From an uncultured Clostridia bacterium (GTDB lineage: Bacteria; Bacillota; Clostridia; Lachnospirales; Lachnospiraceae), in the NCBI GenBank assembly GCA_946403295.1, contig CAMIZL010000010.1, positions 1 to 64,000 of the forward strand: DNA of 64,000 nt, read 5' to 3'. The notes beneath the pieces were generated by a model. The model saw nothing but the letters and a program-made list of their open reading frames with translations, ran no database searches and was not told the DNA's origin. Positions 52,661-61,145 of this stretch are shown here, piece by piece; position 1 is the first letter of the stretch, and the number at the start of each line of letters is the position of its first letter. A program made the position numbers and the translations under genes.

Positions 52661-52951
52661 TTAGAAGTAGCTGTTTGATTTGCTTACGTACGATTCTGAC
52701 CATCCGCAGATACTGCAGCTTTTGGTAATGGTTACTGTAATAACATAGTATCCGTGAGAATGCTGGGGATTGGTGTAAATCGGTCCAAGGGTACTGGTAC
52801 TTATACTCTCGCTAACCGTATTGTTGTAGAATGATCCCCAACAATTGGGACAATTGGAACCTGCCTGAGCTTTTTCAGCCGGAGCAACAGACATGGCAGC
52901 TGTCAGCACGAGCATAACTGCAAGTGCGATTGAAATGATGCGTTTCTTCAT
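52661..52951 (-). CDS. Small secreted protein with two Cys pairs
   Basis: 96 residues. A clear signal peptide (1-30, cleavage near AQA-GS) leaves a mature protein of about 65 residues with CPNC near its start and CSICG near its end, a zinc-ribbon-like layout, plus many Ser, Thr and Asn and one His-rich spot (HSHGYY). No family was recognised. AGGAGG is 7-8 bases before the ATG. Its transcript would start inside a 17-bp inverted repeat. A Cys-paired small exported protein might be a metal binder, a peptide signal or a surface factor; nothing in the neighbourhood (flotillin, aspS) decides. Confidence 0.7.
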   Translation of the reverse strand: MKKRIISIALAVMLVLTAAMSVAPAEKAQAGSNCPNCWGSFYNNTVSESISTSTLGPIYTNPQHSHGYYVITVTITKSCSICGWSESYVSKSNSYF

Positions 52952-52984
52952 AAAAAATACCTCCTGTCAGTTTTAGGGTGAAAG

Positions 52985-53028
52985 TTTATATGGTCATCGC
53001 CTCGCTTTGAAGGCGCTAACCATATAAA
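52985..53028. promoter_or_regulatory. 17-bp inverted repeat at the transcription start of the small secreted protein gene
   Basis: TTTATATGGTCATCGCC (52985-53001) faces 53012-53028, with 15 of 17 bases matching. It lies directly downstream of the predicted -10 element, so it could be an operator or a 5' stem-loop of the mRNA. Confidence 0.65.
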
Positions 53029-53029
53029 T

Positions 53030-53058
53030 ATTCTAGAGCCATATTTTCCGTTAAACAA
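53030..53058 (-). promoter_or_regulatory. Promoter of the small secreted protein gene
   Basis: Reverse strand TTGTTT (53053-53058) and TAGAAT (53030-53035), 17-base spacer. The remaining 53059-53205 gap holds no gene and only a pair of short inverted repeats (ATTCGTGAA/TTCACGATT). Confidence 0.65.
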
Positions 53059-53205
53059 TAGTAATTTGTTTAAAGGCTATTTTTTTTGTTTAAATTGAAA
53101 AATTACAGGATTCGTGAAATTCGGGCGCTCGCTTTTTGGTTTGTGAAACGCAGAAAAAACGCAGTTTAAACCCGTGTTTTACATATTTGACCCACTTCAC
53201 GATTC

Positions 53206-53234
53206 TTGACGTTTCTCCAAAATGGTGCTATTAT
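53206..53234 (+). promoter_or_regulatory. Promoter of aspS
   Basis: TTGACG (53206-53211) and TATTAT (53229-53234) with a 17-base spacer. The leader of about 140 bases has no T-box signature. Confidence 0.75.
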
Positions 53235-53381
53235 ATTTTCGTATGCTCTTACCGTGGGGCAATTTGTGAACTTCTCTTCGGAAGTGAGTTTTAACCGCTT
53301 TCGATCGCGCGCCCAAAGCATTTTTGAAGTGCCGGGCTCCACTGTAAAAGCCATTTTTGTCGGTTGAAAGGACTAAAAGCC

Positions 53382-55136
53382 ATGACACAGTCAAGGACAC
53401 ATACATGCGATGAACTCCGCATCTCGGATGTCGGAAAGAATGTAGTTCTCGCAGGCTGGTATGAAAACATGAGAAGGGTGAGCAAGAACCTCGGATTCCT
53501 GATCCTCAGGGATTTCTACGGTACCACCCAGATAGTTATCGAAACGGAAGAGCTCATGAATGAAGTGAATGAGCTCAACACAGAAACAACGATTCAGGTT
53601 ACGGGTGTTGTAAGAGAGCGTTCAAGCAAGAACACCCAGATCCATACAGGAGAGATCGAAGTCGTTCCCGAGAAAGTGGATGTGCTCGGAAAGTGTATCT
53701 ACAGCGAGCTTCCCTTCGAGATCAACCGTTCAAAAGAGGCGGATGAGACCGCCAGACTTAAGTACAGATATCTTGATCTTCGTAATCCTGAAGTCAAGGA
53801 AAAGATTATCCTTCGTTCGAAGGTTGTATCGAGACTTCGCGAGAGCATGACAAACCACGGATTCCTTGAGATCACAACTCCCATCCTCACGGCTTCATCG
53901 CCCGAGGGTGCGAGAGACTATATCGTTCCTTCACGTAAGTATCCCGGAAAGTTTTACGCACTTCCCCAGGCGCCTCAGCAGTTCAAGCAGCTCCTGATGA
54001 CTTCGGGATTTGACCGTTACTTCCAGATTGCTCCCTGTTTCAGGGATGAGGATGCACGTGCTGACCGCTCTCCGGGAGAGTTCTACCAGCTCGACATGGA
54101 GATGGCATTTGCCAGCCAGGAAGATGTTTTTGCTGTTATCGAGGATGTTCTTCCTCCCGTATTCGAGGAGTTCGGAACATATAAGCGTGCTTCGAAGGCG
54201 CCTTTTACACGCATTTCCTATAAAGATGCACTCGAGCAGTACGGAACCGACAAGCCCGACCTTCGTATCAAGCTTAAGCTTAAGGATGCAACAGACATCC
54301 TCGGCGGCTGCGGGTTCGGTCCTTTTGAGGGCGCAAACATCGAGGCGGTCGTTGTTCCCGGCTACAAGGGAACACGTAAGCAGATCGATGCGATCTGCGC
54401 ACAGGTTGAAGTTGTTACAGCCAAGAAGGCATATTGGTTCAGACTTGATGAGCAGGGCGAGATCGTCGGCGGTATCGCTAAGTTCCTTCAGGAAAGAAAG
54501 GCTGATGTCATAAGCGCACTCGGTCTCAAGAACGGTGACTTTGTCGCTGTTGCGGCCGAGCAGAAGAAAGCGGATGCGTGCAAAGTTGCCGGCGTTATCC
54601 GTAAGCTCTTCGGAATGGAAGTTCCCGAGCTTTTTGACAAGGAGTGCTACGAATTCTGCTGGATCGTTGACTTCCCGATGTATGAGATCGGTGAAGAATC
54701 CGGCGAACTTGAATTCTGTCACAATCCCTTCTCGATGCCTCAGGGCGGATTAAAGGCCCTTTGCGAGGAGGATCCGCTCTCGATAAATGCGTACCAGTAC
54801 GACCTTGTAGTAAACGGTGTTGAGCTTTCATCCGGAGCCGTTCGTAACCATGATCCCGAGATCATGATCAAGGCTTTTGAGATCGTCGGACTCGGTGAGG
54901 ACGATGTTCGTTCAAAGTTCCCCGCCATGTACAACGCGTTCTGCTACGGCGCTCCGCCTCATGCAGGTATCGCGCCCGGTGTTGACCGTATGGTCATGCT
55001 CCTTTGCGATGCACCCACCATCAGAGAGATCATTCCGTTCCCTATGGCTGCCAACGGCCAGGATATGATGTGCGGTGCTCCCGGAGAAGTTACGGAGAAG
55101 CAGCTCAAGGAAGTTCATATAAAGATTACGGAGTGA
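53382..55136 (+). CDS. aspS: Aspartyl-tRNA synthetase
   Basis: 584-residue class IIb aminoacyl-tRNA synthetase. N-terminal OB-fold anticodon-binding domain (about 1-105, with VVLAGWYENMRRVSKNLGF), then the catalytic domain. Its landmarks are motif 1 near NHGFLEITTPILTASSPEGARDY, motif 2 FRDEDARADRSPGEFYQLDMEM, the bacterial insertion (GAD domain) about 280-410, and motif 3 GAPPHAGIAPGVDRMVMLL. It loads aspartate on tRNA-Asp. The class of bacterial enzyme with GAD domain may be discriminating or not; that cannot be decided here. ATG 53382 has AAAGGA 9 bases upstream. Confidence 0.95.
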   Translation: MTQSRTHTCDELRISDVGKNVVLAGWYENMRRVSKNLGFLILRDFYGTTQIVIETEELMNEVNELNTETTIQVTGVVRERSSKNTQIHTGEIEVVPEKVDVLGKCIYSELPFEINRSKEADETARLKYRYLDLRNPEVKEKIILRSKVVSRLRESMTNHGFLEITTPILTASSPEGARDYIVPSRKYPGKFYALPQAPQQFKQLLMTSGFDRYFQIAPCFRDEDARADRSPGEFYQLDMEMAFASQEDVFAVIEDVLPPVFEEFGTYKRASKAPFTRISYKDALEQYGTDKPDLRIKLKLKDATDILGGCGFGPFEGANIEAVVVPGYKGTRKQIDAICAQVEVVTAKKAYWFRLDEQGEIVGGIAKFLQERKADVISALGLKNGDFVAVAAEQKKADACKVAGVIRKLFGMEVPELFDKECYEFCWIVDFPMYEIGEESGELEFCHNPFSMPQGGLKALCEEDPLSINAYQYDLVVNGVELSSGAVRNHDPEIMIKAFEIVGLGEDDVRSKFPAMYNAFCYGAPPHAGIAPGVDRMVMLLCDAPTIREIIPFPMAANGQDMMCGAPGEVTEKQLKEVHIKITE

Positions 55137-55241
55137 TACCGTGATAGCGGGAGACGATTCCGCAGGCAGTGACAGTCAGCGCCGCGTGTAAAGGCGCCGG
55201 GGTCAAAAGGTAGTTATAATCTTCGCGAAAGGAGGAATATT

Positions 55242-55760
55242 ATGTTTGATATCGGAGATTATGTAGTATTTGGAACAGACGGAGTATGTCGCGTCGAAGA
55301 TGTGGGAGCTTTGGACATGGAAGGTGTGTCTAAGGATAAGCTGTATTATACGCTTGCACCTCACGGTAAGTCCGGAAATAACAGGATATTCGCTCCTGTC
55401 GAGGGAAAAAGAGTGGTCATGCGTAAGGTGATCACATCCGAGGAAGCTCAAAAGCTTATAAGTGATATCACCGATATAGGCCGCCTCGAGATCCGCGACG
55501 AGAAAAAGCGCGAAGAGACATATAAGCATGTATTACAGGGGTGTGATTGTCGTGAGATAGTCAGCCTCATCAAGGAAATATACTTCCGCAAGCAGGAACG
55601 ATCCGCCCAGGGGAAGAAGCTTCCTTCCGTTGACGAACGTTATTTTACCATGGCAGAGAACAGCCTCTACGGAGAACTTTGCCTTCCTCTTAATATTGAC
55701 AAAGAGGATGTTCGTGATTATATTTGTGCTGTTGTCGGTGAAACGCAGGTTGGGTTATAA
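55242..55760 (+). CDS. CarD/CdnL-family RNA polymerase-binding regulator
   Basis: 172-residue cytoplasmic regulator. N-terminal Tudor-like RNA-polymerase interaction domain (about 1-65, MFDIGDYVVFGTDGVCRVED) and a helical C-terminal DNA-contact domain (about 75-160). CarD proteins bind RNA polymerase beta and stabilise open complexes at promoters. AAGGAGG sits 7 bases before the ATG. The polysaccharide deacetylase gene begins 2 bases after the stop, so both are probably on one message. Confidence 0.9.
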   Translation: MFDIGDYVVFGTDGVCRVEDVGALDMEGVSKDKLYYTLAPHGKSGNNRIFAPVEGKRVVMRKVITSEEAQKLISDITDIGRLEIRDEKKREETYKHVLQGCDCREIVSLIKEIYFRKQERSAQGKKLPSVDERYFTMAENSLYGELCLPLNIDKEDVRDYICAVVGETQVGL

Positions 55761-55762
55761 AA

Positions 55763-56701
55763 ATGAGATCAAAACTTTTTTATATGCTGCTTGCTACTGC
55801 AGCACTGCTTATATGCCCGGGACTTCTTCCTTCCGAAGAGGCACGGGCTTATACTGTGAAGAACAGTAAGGTCACCATTTATGAGGGTGAGACCTATCCG
55901 ATGGACTTCATCGTTTCCGATGCCGATTATATGGAGATGAGACTTCTTTCGTCCGACAGGACGGTATCGACACCGACCAAGGACGGAGCGCTTCTCGGAC
56001 TGAAGATCGGCGATTGTGTCGTAACGATCTCGGACAGAAAAGGCAAGAGGGACGAGATAGAAGTAAAAGTCGTTTCAAAAGCGGACATCCATATGGTAGC
56101 GCTTACTCTCGATGACGGACCGGGAAGTCATGCCATGGAGCTTTTGGATTATTTTGATTCCCGAAACGTTAAGGTGACTTTTTTCATGATCGGAAGTGAT
56201 GTCGGAAAATATCCGAAGAGCGTTCAAAGGATGGTCGACGAGGGACACGAGATAGGAAGTCACACGATGAACCACAAGCAGCTTACCGCTGTAAAGGAAG
56301 ACCGTGCGCTTGCCGAGATGGAAGAAGGAGCAAAGGCGATCGAAGAAGTGGCAGGAGTTCCCGTAACGGTGTGGCGTCCTCCGTACGGAGATTCGACGGA
56401 AGAACAACGTATTGCCGCGGGTGTTCCGACGGTTCTTTGGAATATCGATACACTTGACTGGAAATATAAGAAATCCGACCGTGTTGCAAAAGAGATCATA
56501 AACGGTGCGGGTGACGGCAATATCATACTCGTGCATGAGATATACAAGACTACGGTTGAAGGTATAAAGAAAGCGCTTGATAAGCTTTGTGCCGACGGAG
56601 TAAGGTTTGTGACATCGACGACGCTGCTGACCCGTGACGGCACGCCCGTTGAGGAGCTTATCGGTCAGAAGCTTTTCAGTAAGAAGATAAAAAAGAAATA
56701 A
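55763..56701 (+). CDS. Secreted polysaccharide deacetylase (NodB domain)
   Basis: 312 residues: signal peptide (1-27), a short beta-type N-terminal region (about 30-108), and a NodB deacetylase domain (about 112-300). The metal triad is visible: Asp117/Asp118 in LTLDDGPGSH, His167 and His171 in GSHTMNHKQL. Further family segments are TVWRPPYGDS and LVHEIYKTTVEGI. It probably removes acetyl groups from peptidoglycan GlcNAc or MurNAc, which protects the wall from lysozyme. Start lies 2 bases behind carD, so translation is coupled. Its substrate is inferred from family membership. Confidence 0.9.
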   Translation: MRSKLFYMLLATAALLICPGLLPSEEARAYTVKNSKVTIYEGETYPMDFIVSDADYMEMRLLSSDRTVSTPTKDGALLGLKIGDCVVTISDRKGKRDEIEVKVVSKADIHMVALTLDDGPGSHAMELLDYFDSRNVKVTFFMIGSDVGKYPKSVQRMVDEGHEIGSHTMNHKQLTAVKEDRALAEMEEGAKAIEEVAGVPVTVWRPPYGDSTEEQRIAAGVPTVLWNIDTLDWKYKKSDRVAKEIINGAGDGNIILVHEIYKTTVEGIKKALDKLCADGVRFVTSTTLLTRDGTPVEELIGQKLFSKKIKKK

Positions 56702-56728
56702 GGAAGAATTTTCCGGAGGTATAAAGAT

Positions 56729-58078
56729 ATGGGTAAAGTTACGTTCCGCGGAGGAATACACCCGTATGAAGGTAAGAAATTGACAGAAGACAAGGAAGCG
56801 ATCCCTTTTATTCCCAAGGGTGATCTCGTTTTCCCCATGTCACAGCACATCGGAGCACCCGCAAAGCCCATCGTCGCACCGGGCGACCGCGTGCTTATGG
56901 GACAGACCATAGCGGAAGCCGGCGGATTTGTTTCGTCTCCGATCGCATGTTCCGTATCGGGTTATGTTAAGGAGATCAAGCCCGTTCTTACCGTATCGGG
57001 AAGCATGGTGCCTGCGATCGTCATTGAAAACGACGGACTTTACGAAGCTGTGGAAGGTCTCGGTGAAGACAGGGATCCTTCGACACTTTCGCGTCAGGAG
57101 ATCAGGGACATCATCAGGGACGCAGGTATTGTCGGAATGGGTGGCGCAGGCTTCCCCACTTTCATCAAGCTTTCTCCCAAGAATGATTCAGCCATCGATA
57201 CTATTATCGTTAACGGTTCCGAGTGTGAGCCTTATCTTACGTCCGATTACCGCGTTATGCTCCAGGAGGGCGACAGACTTGTCGGAGGACTGAAGATCAT
57301 CCTTTCACTCTTTGATAACGCGCGCGGTGTCATCGCGATAGAGGACAACAAGCCCGCAGCGATCGAGCACATGAAGAAGCTCGTGGAAGGCGAAGACAAG
57401 ATCACGGTCAAGAAGGTTAAGACAAAATATCCGGAAGGCGCCGAGAGGCAGCTCATAAGCGTTGTAACCGGAAGAAAGATCAATTCTTCGATGCTTCCCG
57501 CCGATGCCGGCTGTATCGTTGATAACGTTGATACGGTCGTTGCCGTCTATATGGCAGTTGCCAAGAGAACTCCTCTTATGAGAAGAGTTGTTACGGTTTC
57601 GGGAGATGCGATCGCGGATCCGAGAAACTTTATTGTTAAGACCGGTACGAATTACAATGAGCTTGTTGAAGCGGCGGGCGGATTTACGACTCATCCCGCC
57701 AAGATGATCTCCGGTGGAACGATGATGGGAATGGCACTCTTCGATACAAATATACCCGTTACCAAGACATCATCGGCACTTCTCGCTTTCAAGGAAGATC
57801 CGATGGATAAGGTTCCCACGAGTCCCTGTATCAGATGCGGAAGATGCGTTGCGGCATGTCCCCAGCACCTTGTGCCCCAGATGCTCATGGACGCAGCCGA
57901 GAGGTTCGACAACGAGGCGTTTGAAGCTGTCAGCGGCATGGAATGTGTCGAATGCGGTTGTTGCGCATATGTTTGCCCTTCGGGAAGACCGCTTACGCAG
58001 GCCATCAAGGAAACAAGAAGAAGCATCCTCGATGAGAGAAAGAAAGCCGCTGCGGCAGCTGCGGCAGCCAACAAATAG
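56729..58078 (+). CDS. rnfC: Rnf electron-transport complex subunit C
   Basis: 449-residue membrane-associated NADH-oxidising subunit of the Rnf complex, which couples ferredoxin:NAD+ electron flow to Na+ or H+ transport. Glycine-rich nucleotide/flavin region GMGGAGFPTFIKLSPKN (about 130-150), then an SLBB-type domain, then two [4Fe-4S] ferredoxin motifs: CIRCGRCVAACP and CVECGCCAYVCP. First gene of rnfCDGEAB. GGAGG lies 8 bases before the ATG. Ala/Lys-rich end (KAAAAAAAANK) is ordinary for this protein. Confidence 0.95.
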   Translation: MGKVTFRGGIHPYEGKKLTEDKEAIPFIPKGDLVFPMSQHIGAPAKPIVAPGDRVLMGQTIAEAGGFVSSPIACSVSGYVKEIKPVLTVSGSMVPAIVIENDGLYEAVEGLGEDRDPSTLSRQEIRDIIRDAGIVGMGGAGFPTFIKLSPKNDSAIDTIIVNGSECEPYLTSDYRVMLQEGDRLVGGLKIILSLFDNARGVIAIEDNKPAAIEHMKKLVEGEDKITVKKVKTKYPEGAERQLISVVTGRKINSSMLPADAGCIVDNVDTVVAVYMAVAKRTPLMRRVVTVSGDAIADPRNFIVKTGTNYNELVEAAGGFTTHPAKMISGGTMMGMALFDTNIPVTKTSSALLAFKEDPMDKVPTSPCIRCGRCVAACPQHLVPQMLMDAAERFDNEAFEAVSGMECVECGCCAYVCPSGRPLTQAIKETRRSILDERKKAAAAAAAANK

Positions 58079-58113
58079 AAGCAATTACGATCAAAGGAGA
58101 TCTACAGTATATT

Positions 58114-59118
58114 ATGAAGGATTTAGTCAACGTTTCAGCTTCGCCTCATGACCGAAGCGGGAAGACCACCGCGTCGATCATGCGTGATGTGGTGATCGCC
58201 TTATTGCCCGCAAGTGCATTCGGCGTATTCCAGTTCGGCTTCAAAGCTCTTCTCGTGCTCATCACCAGCGTGGTAAGTGCGGTCATTGCCGAATTTTTAT
58301 GGAATCATTTCATGAAAAAACCGCGCACTCCCTATGAATGCAGCGCGATCGTAACGGGTCTTTTGCTCGGACTTAACTTTCCGGCATCGATCCCGCTTTG
58401 GATCCCTGTAGTGGGCAGTGCTTTCGCTATTATCGTAGTTAAGCAGATGTACGGCGGACTCGGCCGCAACTTTATGAATCCCGCACTCGGTGCAAGATGC
58501 TTCCTGGTGATCTGTTTCGCGGGAAGGATGACGGATTTTGCGGTTGAAAAAGGAAATGTGTTCATGAACGGCTTTGCCGGAGTCGACGGTATTTCCCGTG
58601 CCACACCTCTTGCCGTAATCAAGGATCTTCCCGCTGCGACCGCAGTCGGATCGTCCGTTTCTGTTTCCGATATGTTCTTCGGATTTACCGGTGGCGTTAT
58701 CGGTGAGACTTCGGCCGTTGCGATCCTTATCGGCGGTCTTTACCTTGTTATCCGCAAGGTCATCTCACTTCGTATCCCGCTCGCATACCTCATTTCGTGC
58801 GGCGTATTTATGCTGATCTTCTCGGGTCGCGGTTTTGACTGCGAATACTTTGCGGCACAGCTTATCGGCGGCGGACTCATGCTCGGTGCATGGTTCATGG
58901 CCACGGACTACGTTACTTCGCCCATCACTCCCTGGGGACAGGTCATTTACGGTATCCTCCTCGGTGTGCTGACGGGTCTTATAAGACTTTGCTCTTCGGG
59001 TGCCGAAGGTGTTTCGTTCACGATCATTTTCTGTAACCTTCTTGTTCCGTTTATCGAAAGGCTTACAATGCCTAAGGCATTCGGACTTGAGAAGAAGAAT
59101 AAGAAGAAGGGGGCTTAA
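58114..59118 (+). CDS. rnfD: Rnf complex subunit D
   Basis: 334-residue integral membrane subunit with about eight transmembrane helices. It is related to NqrB and carries a flavin bound to a Thr of the motif seen here as ISRATPLAVIKD (near residue 170). The NFMNPALGARCFLVICFAGRM segment is typical. Second gene in the rnf operon; 35 bases behind rnfC and 2 bases before rnfG. Confidence 0.95.
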   Translation: MKDLVNVSASPHDRSGKTTASIMRDVVIALLPASAFGVFQFGFKALLVLITSVVSAVIAEFLWNHFMKKPRTPYECSAIVTGLLLGLNFPASIPLWIPVVGSAFAIIVVKQMYGGLGRNFMNPALGARCFLVICFAGRMTDFAVEKGNVFMNGFAGVDGISRATPLAVIKDLPAATAVGSSVSVSDMFFGFTGGVIGETSAVAILIGGLYLVIRKVISLRIPLAYLISCGVFMLIFSGRGFDCEYFAAQLIGGGLMLGAWFMATDYVTSPITPWGQVIYGILLGVLTGLIRLCSSGAEGVSFTIIFCNLLVPFIERLTMPKAFGLEKKNKKKGA

Positions 59119-59120
59119 GT

Positions 59121-59741
59121 ATGAAAATGTTTAAAGATGCCATTGTCCTCTTTCTGATCACAGTGGTTGCGGCATGCGCGCTCGGCGCTGTCTATGAGAT
59201 CACAAAGGGCCCCATCGAAGAGTCGAAAACGAGGGCCAAGACAGAGGCCTATGAAAAGGTATTCGGTGAAATACCCGATCCCGAAGGTCTTACTCCCTGC
59301 AGTATCCCCGAGGGCTTCCCGGATCAGGAACAGTTCCCGGGTTCAAGTATTAACGAGGCACTTGCCGTGCGCGATAAAGACGGCAGCTTCCTCGGAACGA
59401 TACTTTCCGTTACGAATTCAAACGGATATGGCGGAGATATCACCATTGCCATGGGCGTTTCCGCGGACGGAACACTTAAGGGGATCGAATTCCTTGAGAT
59501 CAGCGAAACGGCAGGTCTCGGAATGAGAGCAAAGGAAGAAAGCTTCCTTTCACAGTTCAGGGATGTCAAGACGAAGAGCTTCTCTCTTCCCAAAGCAAAG
59601 ATCGAAGGAGAGAAAGAGATGGACGCCGTATCAAGCGCGACCATCACTTCAAAAGCTGTTAACAGAGCGGTAAACGCAGGTCTTCTTGCGGCCGCACAGA
59701 TCAGGAATACATATCAGGCGATCCTTATCGCCGAATACTAA
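59121..59741 (+). CDS. rnfG: Rnf complex subunit G
   Basis: 206-residue subunit with a single N-terminal transmembrane helix (about 5-24) and an extracytoplasmic flavoprotein domain. The covalent FMN site is represented by VSSATITSKAVNRAV near the C-terminus, and the GYGGDITIAMGVSADGTLKGIE segment fits the family. Passes electrons within the Rnf complex. Its stop lies next to the ribosome site of rnfE. Confidence 0.94.
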   Translation: MKMFKDAIVLFLITVVAACALGAVYEITKGPIEESKTRAKTEAYEKVFGEIPDPEGLTPCSIPEGFPDQEQFPGSSINEALAVRDKDGSFLGTILSVTNSNGYGGDITIAMGVSADGTLKGIEFLEISETAGLGMRAKEESFLSQFRDVKTKSFSLPKAKIEGEKEMDAVSSATITSKAVNRAVNAGLLAAAQIRNTYQAILIAEY

Positions 59742-59751
59742 GGAGGCCGTT

Positions 59752-60549
59752 ATGAACAAATATATCGAACGTTTATACAACGGCATTATCAAAGAAAATC
59801 CCACCCTCGTGCTTATGCTCGGTATGTGTCCGACGCTTGCCGTAACGACATCGGGCAGCAACGGACTCGGAATGGGACTCTCGACAACGGCCGTACTTGT
59901 TATGTCAAATCTTATGATCTCCGCACTTCGCAAGATCATACCCGATAAGGTAAGAATGCCCGCATTCATCGTCATCGTTGCTTCGTTCGTTACGATAGTC
60001 GATCTGCTCATTCAGGGCTTTTTGCCGGCACTCAACGATTCACTCGGTATCTACATCCCGCTGATCGTTGTTAACTGCATCATCCTCGGTCGTGCCGAGG
60101 CATATGCGAGCAAGAACCCCGTAGGGCTTTCGATCTTCGACGGGATCGGAATGGGACTCGGATTCACGGCTGCCCTTACCATCCTCGGTACCATCAGAGA
60201 GCTTATCGGTGCCGGAACCGTGTTCGGATTTCAGGTTATGCCCGATGCATATGAGCCCTTCTCGATCTTTATCATGGCGCCCGGAGCATTCTTTGTTCTC
60301 GCGATCCTTACGGGAATTCAGAACAAATTGAAACTTAAGAGCGCTACAAACGGCGATAAGAAGGAAGAATCGACGCTCGCTTGCGGCGGAAAGTGCGATG
60401 AGTGTATCGGTGGCAATTGTGCTGCCAACAGAGCACTTCTTCAGCTTGAAAAAGACGATGCAAAAGCTTCGCGCGGTGAGGCGGTCGCAAAGAGGATCCA
60501 GGCATTTCCCGAAGATGCGTCGCAAGACAAAGGAGGTGCACAGAAATGA
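59752..60549 (+). CDS. rnfE: Rnf complex subunit E with Cys-rich C-terminal tail
   Basis: 265-residue integral membrane subunit with six transmembrane helices, including the membrane [2Fe-2S]-cluster region near LGMCPTLAVTTSGSNGLGMG. After the usual end of RnfE (about residue 205) there is an extra hydrophilic tail of about 60 residues with four cysteines in CGGKCDECIGGNC (C-x3-C-x2-C-x4-C). AGGAGG 59741-59746 fixes ATG 59752. Ends overlapping the start of rnfA by 4 bases. Confidence 0.94.
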   Translation: MNKYIERLYNGIIKENPTLVLMLGMCPTLAVTTSGSNGLGMGLSTTAVLVMSNLMISALRKIIPDKVRMPAFIVIVASFVTIVDLLIQGFLPALNDSLGIYIPLIVVNCIILGRAEAYASKNPVGLSIFDGIGMGLGFTAALTILGTIRELIGAGTVFGFQVMPDAYEPFSIFIMAPGAFFVLAILTGIQNKLKLKSATNGDKKEESTLACGGKCDECIGGNCAANRALLQLEKDDAKASRGEAVAKRIQAFPEDASQDKGGAQK

Positions 60550-61130
60550 GTACCGTAAAAGAATTTATTCTTCTCTTTGTAGGGGCTGCATTTGTCAATA
60601 ACGTAGTTCTCAGCCAGTTCCTCGGTATATGTCCCTTCCTCGGTGTTTCAAAGAAAACAAATACCGCCGTCGGAATGGGAACAGCCGTTATCTTTGTCGT
60701 AACGGCATCATCGGCGGTTGCCAGCCTTTTACATAATTATGTGCTCGTTCCCGCGGGACTTGCATATATGGATACCATCGTTTTTATCGCGGTTATCGCG
60801 GCTCTTGTGCAGCTCGTTGAAATGATCCTTAAGAAATTCATTCCGGCGCTCTACAAGGCACTCGGTGTTTATCTTCCCCTGATCACAACAAACTGCTGTG
60901 TTCTCGGTGTGGCACTCATCAATGTTTCCAAGGATTACGATCTTGGCAGAAGTGTTATAAATGCACTCGGTACTTCGACGGGATTCTGCGTGGCGATCAT
61001 TCTGCTCGCAGGTGTCCGCGAAAGGATCGAAGGAAATGAGATCCCCCACGTAATGAAGGGTTCTCCCATTCTTCTTGTAACCGCAGGACTTATGGCTATC
61101 GCTTTCTGCGGATTTGCGGGACTTATTTAA
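60546..61130 (+). CDS. rnfA: Rnf complex subunit A
   Basis: 194-residue integral membrane subunit, paralogue of RnfE with six transmembrane helices and inverted topology. Landmarks: NVVLSQFLGICPFLGVSKKTN with the cluster Cys and LITTNCCVLGVALINVSKDY with the second Cys region. Translation is coupled to rnfE by a 4-base overlap. Length and motifs are normal. Confidence 0.95.
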   Translation: MSTVKEFILLFVGAAFVNNVVLSQFLGICPFLGVSKKTNTAVGMGTAVIFVVTASSAVASLLHNYVLVPAGLAYMDTIVFIAVIAALVQLVEMILKKFIPALYKALGVYLPLITTNCCVLGVALINVSKDYDLGRSVINALGTSTGFCVAIILLAGVRERIEGNEIPHVMKGSPILLVTAGLMAIAFCGFAGLI

Positions 61131-61145
61131 GGGGGGAAATAAGAG

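Noticed and set aside
53235-53381. T-box riboswitch in the aspS leader
   Set aside because: No T-box core (the conserved AGGGTGGNACCGCG) and no terminator/antiterminator pair were found; GTGGGGC alone is not enough.
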